Shown: in pieces, positions 57,687 through 64,000 of the stretch
Numbering within the stretch: the stretch's first letter is position 1
How the letters are laid out: the number at the start of each line of letters is the position of its first letter
Assembly (NCBI RefSeq): GCF_964340395.1
Contig: NC_135567.1
Location: 5,176,899-5,240,898, forward strand
Reading direction: 5' to 3'
Length of the DNA: 64,000 bases
DNA from: Glandiceps talaboti
Lineage: Eukaryota; Hemichordata; Enteropneusta; Spengelidae
Notes under the pieces: model-generated
What the model was told of the DNA's origin: nothing
What the model saw: only the letters and a program-made list of their open reading frames with translations
Database searches by the model: none
Position numbers and translations under genes: made by a program

Positions 57687-57856
57687 CATACATACATAGA
57701 TGATTGTACACGTACATACATACATACATACATACATACATACATACATGACTATACATATATACATACATACATACATACATACATACATACATACATA
57801 CATACAGACAAATATACATACAGACAAATACACACACACACACACACACACACACA
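57488..57856. repeat. Complex (CATA)n/(CACG)n/(CA)n microsatellite
   Basis: About 370 bp of tetranucleotide repeats interrupted four times by ATGATTGTACATGTAC or ATGACTATACAT-like words. It is a compound array with a period of about 60-70 bp at a higher level. Confidence 0.9.
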
Positions 57857-58107
57857 CTATCCTCTGTACAAGTGAATGTGTCTACTATTCTCTACATAGT
57901 CTATACCTAGGCTACCATATTGGTTCATTATCCATACATCAGATATGATTATATCATATCAACTACAAATACTGTATGAGTCATATCTTGACAAAATTAC
58001 ATTTACAACATCAGGGGAAATAAATATCTGGTTGCTATGGATATATTCACAAAGTCTATTTTAATATCTGTAACTTACAAATATAAACAGGGGTACCGGT
58101 ACATAGC

Positions 58108-58377
58108 GCATGCCAGCTAAGGTCAGGTGAGGCAAACCCTGAATTTAGGGACAGTGATTTCCTTGTGTATGTTAAATTCAACTTGCAGTAAAGTAGGTCT
58201 TAGATTTGTATTTTCCTGATTGATCTTGACTATGTCTTTCAAAACACAAAGTGTGTTGAGAGAGCACACTCAAGATCAACCAGCTAATATACCACTTGTA
58301 AGCTAACATTGGTCAAAGTGACACAGTACTCATTTGAATTTGAAGTATAATTATGATGTTTACACACACACACACAC

Positions 58378-58440
<63 letters not shown>

Positions 58441-58716
58441 GGCACTTTGCCATGCCTATAGCACTACTGAACCTTCAGTTCAGTTGTGCTAATAAACCAC
58501 AAGAAATCGAATCTGACTGACTAACACTCAACTCCACAGCCGTGCTATAGCGCATAGGGTATATGACAACACCCATGATGAAACATGGAAGTCATTAACT
58601 TGACGACCAATGGAAATAAAATTATGTATCGGTCAAAAGATTCAGCTTAAGAAATGATTTTGTCAAAAAAACCCGCTCAGATTTTATGATTTACATACCA
58701 CTGACACCATTTTGAC
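58108..58716 (+). repeat. Segmental duplication copy 2 (LINE-free)
   Basis: Collinear with 20650-21431 and 22746-22880. At 58588-58605 it reads ACATGGAAGTCATTAACTTG, ACGACC, the undisrupted form of the place where the LINE sits in copy 1. Its (CAGA)n tract (58381-58440) is longer than in copy 1, and the HINE end GTTCAGTTGTGCTAA is at about 58478-58492. Confidence 0.85.
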
Positions 58717-59390
58717 AAGTTCAGTTATGAACAAATGAACATCGAATCCTAGCAGGCTTGTAGGTTATTTAGCCAAACATAATTACATTAAGTTTATTCT
58801 TTTCATGTTTTATTGTATAGGTAGGAGAAATATATGTTTGAAATTGACTTCAAACTGACTATCAAGATTAAAACTAATTTAACAATATATCTATCAGATT
58901 TAGCACTCTGGTAGATAACTAACTTTTAGAGAATTGTATGCAATCATTAAAAAGTCTATAAAATATGGGAGACCGGTGAGGACAGCAATTGTGACTTGGA
59001 AACTGTGGCTTGTAAAACTGTGGCTTGTAAAACTGTGACATCTTGACCATGAAACATGATAATGTATATTAACTTCTATGCATCATAGCATGGATTTATT
59101 ATTGAGAAGAGTAAATAGTTTAGTTTATTTCAGTAAAACAACAAGATCGACAGTACAGATATACAAATAAAAACTAGTACAAATTGTTGAATTACTTGGA
59201 TAACCCACAAAGTTAAAGACTTATTTCCATTGGGGTCCATACGAGAGCCGTCATTATTTAAGGCCGGGGGGAGGGGGTGTCGTAGGATTTGGACAATCCA
59301 AAACTTCAGTACCCCCCCCCACCCTCCACCCACCCCAGTGTCTATCCTTACTTCAATTCAATGTTAACAGCACATGTAACTTTTTTTCAG
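58717..59390. other. Unassigned stretch
   Basis: It contains the block shared with 37337-37432 (59071-59152) and C/G-runs at 59260-59330. No gene is recognised. Confidence 0.4.
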
Positions 59391-59545
59391 CTGTTCAGTT
59401 TTAAGCAGGTGGCATCAAATTGTAATTACAATTATATTGAAGATAGAAGCCCTCAGGTAGAAAACGTCCAGAATAAACCTATGAAGACCTTCATTATTGG
59501 AGATTCAGTACTGAAGAATATAAAACCTAGGAGACAGTGTGTCTG
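59391..59545 (+). CDS. Possible exon or fragment with SGNH-hydrolase-like GDS motif
   Basis: A polypyrimidine tract and TTTTTTTCAG end at 59390. The frame that follows ends KPMKTFIIGDSVLKNIKPRR and stops at 59546. TFIIGDS resembles block I (GDS) of SGNH hydrolases, which occur in some retroelement ORF1 proteins and host proteins. The other SGNH blocks are not present. The 33-bp array begins immediately after the stop. It could be a truncated transposon ORF. Confidence 0.3.
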
Positions 59546-59549
59546 AACT

Positions 59550-62345
59550 GCCAATCAGTACTCAGTTGAAAGACACTGAACAACCAATCAGTACACAGTT
59601 GATAGATACCTAACTACCAATCAGTACACAGTTGATAGATACCTAACTACCAATCAGTACACAGTTTATAGACACTGAACAACCAATCAGTACACAGTTG
59701 ATAGATACCGAACTACCAATCAGTACACAGTTGATAGACACCAAACTATCAATCAGTACACAGTTGATAGATACCGAACTACCAATCAGTACACAGTTGA
59801 TAGACACTGAATAACCAATCAGTACACAGTTGAAAGACACTGAACAACCAATCAGTACACAGTTGATAGACACCTAACTACCAATCAGTACACAGTTGAT
59901 AGACACTGAACTACCAATCAGTACACAGTTGATAGACACCTAACTACCAATCAATACACAGTTGATAGACACCTAAAGACCAATCAGTACACAGTTGAAA
60001 GACACTGAACAACCAATCAGTACACAGTTGATAGATACCTAACTACCAATCAGTACACAGGTGAAAGACACTGAACAACCAATCAGTACACAGTTGATAG
60101 ACACCTAACTACCAATCAGTACATAGTTGAAAGACACTGAACAACCAATCAGTACACAGTTGATAGACACCTAACTACCAATCAGTACATAGTTGAAAGA
60201 CACTGAACAACCAATCAGTACACAGTTGATAGACACCGAACTACCAATCAGTACACAGTTGATAGACACTGAACAACCAATCAGTACACAGTTGATAGAC
60301 ACTGAACTACCAATCAGTACACAGTTGATAGACACTGAACAACCAATCAGTACACAGTTGATAGACACCTAACTACCAATCAGTACACAGTTGAAAGACA
60401 CTGAACAACCAATCAGTACACAGTTGATAGACACCTAACTACCAATCAGTACACAGGTGAAAGACACTGAACTACCAATCAGTACACAGATGTCGATAGA
60501 TACCTAACTACCAATCAGTACACAGTTGAAAGACACTGAACAACCAATCAGTACACAGTTGATAGACACCGAACTACCAATCAGTACACAGTTGATAGAC
60601 ACTGAAAGACCAATCAGTACACAGTTGATAGACACTGAACAACCAATCAGTACACAGTTGATAGACACTGAACAACCGATCAGTACACAGTTGATAGACA
60701 ATGAACAACCGATCAGTACACAGTTGATAGACACCTAACTACCAATCAGTACACAGTTGATAGACACCTAACTACCAATCAGTACACAGTTGATAGACAC
60801 CGAACTACCAATCAGTACACAGTTGATAGACACTGAACAACCAATCAGTACACAGTTGATAGATACCGAACTACCAATCAGTACACAGTTGATAGACACC
60901 TAACTACCAATCAGTACACAGTTGATAGACACTGAAAGACCAATCAGTACACAGTTGATAGACACTGAACAACCAATCAGTACACAGTTGATAGACACTG
61001 AACAACCGATCAGTACACAGTTGATAGACAATGAACAACCGATCAGTACACAGTTGATAGACACCTAACTACCAATCAGTACACAGTTGATAGACACCTA
61101 ACTACCAATCAGTACACAGTTGATAGACACCGAACTACCAATCAGTACACAGTTGATAGACACTGAACAACCAATCAGTACACAGTTGATAGATACCGAA
61201 CTACCAATCAGTACACAGTTGATAGACACCTAACTACCAATCAGTACACAGTTGATAGACACCTAAAGACCAATCAGTACACAGTTGAAAGACACTGAAC
61301 AACCAATCAGTACACAGTTGATAGACACCTAACTACCAATCAGTACACAGGTGAAAGACACTGAACAACCAATCAGTACACAGTTGATAGACACCTAACT
61401 ACCAATCAGTACACAGTTGATAGACACCTAACTACCAATCAGTACACAGTTGATAGACACCTAACTACCAATCAGTACACAGTTGAAAGACACTGAACTA
61501 CCAATCAGTACACAGTTGATAGACACTGAACAACCAATCAGTACACAGTTGAAAGACACTGAACTACCAATCAGTACACAGTTGATAGACACTGAACAAC
61601 CAATCAGTACACAGTTGAAAGACACTGAACAACCAATCAGTACACAGTTGAAAGACACCTAACTACCAATCAGTACACAGTTGATAGACACCGAACTACC
61701 AATCAGTACACAGTTGATAGACACTGAACAACCAATCAGTACACAGTTGAAAGACACTGAACAACCAATCAGTACACAGTTGATAGACACCTAACTACCA
61801 ATCAGTACACAGTTGATAGACACTGAACAACCAATCAGTACACAGTTGAAAGACACTGAACTACCAATCAGTACACAGTTGATAGACACTGAACAACCAA
61901 TCAGTACACAGTTGATAGATACCTAACTACCAATCAGTACACAGTTGAAAGACACTGAACAACCAATCAGTACACAGTTGATAGATACCTAACTACCAAT
62001 CAGTACACAGTTGAAAGACACTGAACAACCAATCAGTACACAGTTGATAGACACTGAACAACCAATCAGTACACAGTTGAAAGACACTGAACTACCAATC
62101 AGTACACAGTTGATAGACACTGAACAACCAATCAGTACACAGTTGATAGATACCTAACTACCAATCAGTACACAGTTGAAAGACACTGAACAACCAATCA
62201 GTACACAGTTGAAAGACACTGAACAACCAATCAGTACACAGTTGAAAGACACTGAACAACCAATCAGTACACAGTTGATAGACACCTAACTACCAATCAG
62301 TACACAGTTGATAGACACTAAACTACCGATCAGTACATAGTTCAA
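59550..62345 (+). repeat. 33-bp minisatellite, about 85 copies (2.8 kb) with 330-bp higher-order repeat
   Basis: The unit is ACCAATCAGTACACAGTTGA then TAGACACTGAACA, with T/A (GATAG/GAAAG), CT/CC and GAAC/TAAC variants. Pairs of 33-bp units tend to alternate (66-bp dimers). A stretch of 10 units is duplicated directly: about 60590-60919 matches 60920-61249, including the rare CCGATCAG and GACAATGAAC variants. Each unit carries one CCAAT pentamer. Frames stay open by chance. Confidence 0.95.
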
Positions 62346-62353
62346 AGACAGAG

Positions 62354-64000
62354 ATGTACAAAGTGATGAGTGTGTTAACATACTATGAGACTAATACATT
62401 TGAAACCTTTCCTGCCCTGCAAAGTCTCACACCAGTAATTCACTCACCTATGGATGTTGATGACTCAATATTGAAAAAGCCTAAGCCATCAAGTGATGTG
62501 TATGGTGTTGAGACTGACTTGGAATCTGATTCATCAGAAGTATTTGATATCCTGCCAATTCACACTAGAATATTCATGATGAAAAATAAGAAACAACAAT
62601 TAGAGTCAACAGTGTTTCCTAAATCTGTAGGTGTACCAAAGGTCAAAGTAACTAGGGAAATTGATAACATTCAGACTGAAAACTCAACATCAAATAGAAT
62701 CATAGACACATGTATCCCTTTGGTAACATCAGATAAGGCTAATTGTTGCAATAATATTGTTGATTATACAGACTCTGAAGTTGACATTATTGATGATTCT
62801 GATTCTGATTCAGACTACATGCCTTCCCCAGACAGAGTTGACTTAACTGATTGTAGTGATTCAGATCAATAAACTGATCCAAGTTCAGAATGTACACCAA
62901 TACCAGATAACATTATAGTGCCTGATAGTTCAGAGATAGGCAATGATATACAATTGACAACATCAACCAAGAGGGCTGCCATGAAGAAAAATATTGTTAT
63001 TGGCCAAAATGCACAACAAGTTGCCAGTAAGAGACATGTTGATAGGGCAGCAACCAAGTCCTCACATTGTGTAAAAACAATTCAGAGTTCCAATATATCA
63101 TCATCATCCAGCCCATCAAGAAAAAGAAAGCATATCAAAGTTTTAACTGCAAACAATACTGGGAAAAAAAGTGGGATAAACATCAGTACTGTGATTATTG
63201 CCTAAAGGACTATGGAAAACTACCATGCCATTTGAAACAATATCAAAATAATGAATCCGAAGTGTCTAATTCATTCAGTTTTCCTACAGGTAGCAAAGAA
63301 TGAAGCCTTCTATTAAAGAAACTTTTGAACAAAGGTAATCACGCTCATAACCTCAGGGTATTGCAAGAGGCTGGGGGGGGGGGGGGTCCTCATACCATGC
63401 AAACATCCAACACATGCAGTAAAGGTGGAAGACTATTTACCATGTGAATTTTGCTTGGGGTATTTTATCAGGGGTGATCTTTGAAAACACCAAAGGTCTT
63501 GTGATTTAAAACCTACAATATATGGATCATCAAAAAACAGAGCACAGGGAAGGTCAGTACATTTGTTACCAATTTGTCAAGCAGCAAATCAAGGTTTGAT
63601 GGACAATGTGCTACCAAAGATGAACCAGGATGAAATTGCTAGAGTTGTACGAAGTGATCAACTGTGATATTGCAGCAAGTTGCAAGCTTATACAAGAAAC
63701 AAGGAGCGGAACGTCACTACTATATCAGTCAAAAGCTACGAGAATTGGGTAAATTTGTCATCTCAATGAGAAAGATCAGTAAAGGAGAAGTGACATCTTT
63801 CACAGATTGTATTCATCCACACAAGTTTGATTTGCTTGTTGCAGCTGTACAAAGTCTAGCTGGATATGATACAATGGATTCCTCTTTTAAGATTACTACT
63901 CTGGCCACAAAACTAGGAAACATTCCTCAGAAATGTGCAGCCATTTTACAAAGCAATGCCATTAAAACAGGAGATGATGGTCTTTTAACCAGAGCCAGAC
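62354..64000 (+). pseudogene. Decayed N-terminal part of a zinc-finger/tyrosine-recombinase-family gene (continues past the window)
   Basis: The first 172 codons (62354-62872) are acidic and Ser/Asp-rich, ending DSDSDSDYMPSPD. A TAA at 62870 is followed in frame by a Ser/Lys-rich stretch. After a frameshift (about 63110-63170), HQYCDYCLKDYGKLPCHLKQ looks like a degenerate C2H2 finger, and FSFPTGSKE ends at a TGA. Further on, in other frames, are LLLKKLLNKGNHAHNLRVL, YLPCEFCLGYF with a TGA in DL-KHQRSC (usually W), then LRELGKFVISMRK and HPHKFDLLVAAVQSLAGYD to the edge. From memory, this order of C2C finger, PC-x-x-C finger and ELG/MR block is found N-terminal to a tyrosine-recombinase-like domain in uncharacterised fish and cnidarian proteins. 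Four or more disablements, one at the G-run near 63373-63386, make it a pseudogene. Confidence 0.55.

Noticed and set aside
57454-57875. Cys/Val/Tyr- or His/Thr-rich ORFs in both directions
   Set aside because: Translation of a (CATA)n microsatellite.
59550-62345. CRISPR-like array
   Set aside because: Regular 33-bp periodicity, but there are no unique spacers: units abut head to tail. The context is eukaryotic with no cas genes. The same applies to the 48-, 54- and 56-bp arrays.

Overview
This window looks like AT-rich, repeat-dominated intergenic and intronic DNA from a metazoan, probably a marine invertebrate. It shows no prokaryotic features: no operons, no long real ORFs and no rRNA or tRNA that I could find. 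The evidence for a metazoan is two spliced ankyrin-repeat exons with GT/AG borders, non-LTR retrotransposon remnants, hAT, THAP and tyrosine-recombinase relics, and many copies of a Helentron/HINE-like (DINE-1/pearl-type) element with (ACAG)n microsatellites. I cannot name the species.

Layout: 1-19 kb is a patchwork of HINE-like elements in both orientations. It also holds a 367-bp Harbinger-type MITE (4791-5157), a dead non-LTR element (7755-8885), an inverted-repeat CpG-containing island (9594-10240), and a 2.2-kb TIR element that carries a THAP-domain ORF and a perfect 64-bp palindrome (13829-15993). From 19 to 27 kb there are a 56-bp minisatellite, a second non-LTR element inserted in a segment whose unoccupied paralogue lies at 58.1-58.7 kb, and a tyrosine-recombinase pseudogene (25150-26640). 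From 27 to 37 kb there are two ankyrin exons on the minus strand. Between them lie a 48-bp minisatellite split by a 997-bp TA-target element, a Foldback-like structure with tandem-repeat arms, two HINE copies and a 33-bp minisatellite. A hAT transposase-derived pseudogene (37433-40518) is split by a 1813-bp TIR element with a TAA target duplication. From 41 to 45 kb there is a long inverted repeat. From 45.2 to 54.8 kb one 54-bp satellite array has a 2970-bp (55-unit) higher-order duplication that is almost identical between its two copies. The right end has further microsatellites, the 58-kb paralogous segment, a 2.8-kb array of a 33-bp unit with its own 330-bp higher-order repeat, and a decayed zinc-finger-like/tyrosine-recombinase-family pseudogene running off the window.

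No intact protein-coding gene is visible. The only probable host exons are the two ankyrin exons; everything else recognisable is mobile DNA or tandem repeat. Tandem arrays occupy roughly a quarter of the window. The most informative observations are nested insertions, where the pre-insertion sequence can be read directly: the hAT gene split by a Harbinger-like element, the satellite split by a TA-target element, and the LINE with a paralogous empty site. The sharply recent 2970-bp satellite duplication is equally informative.
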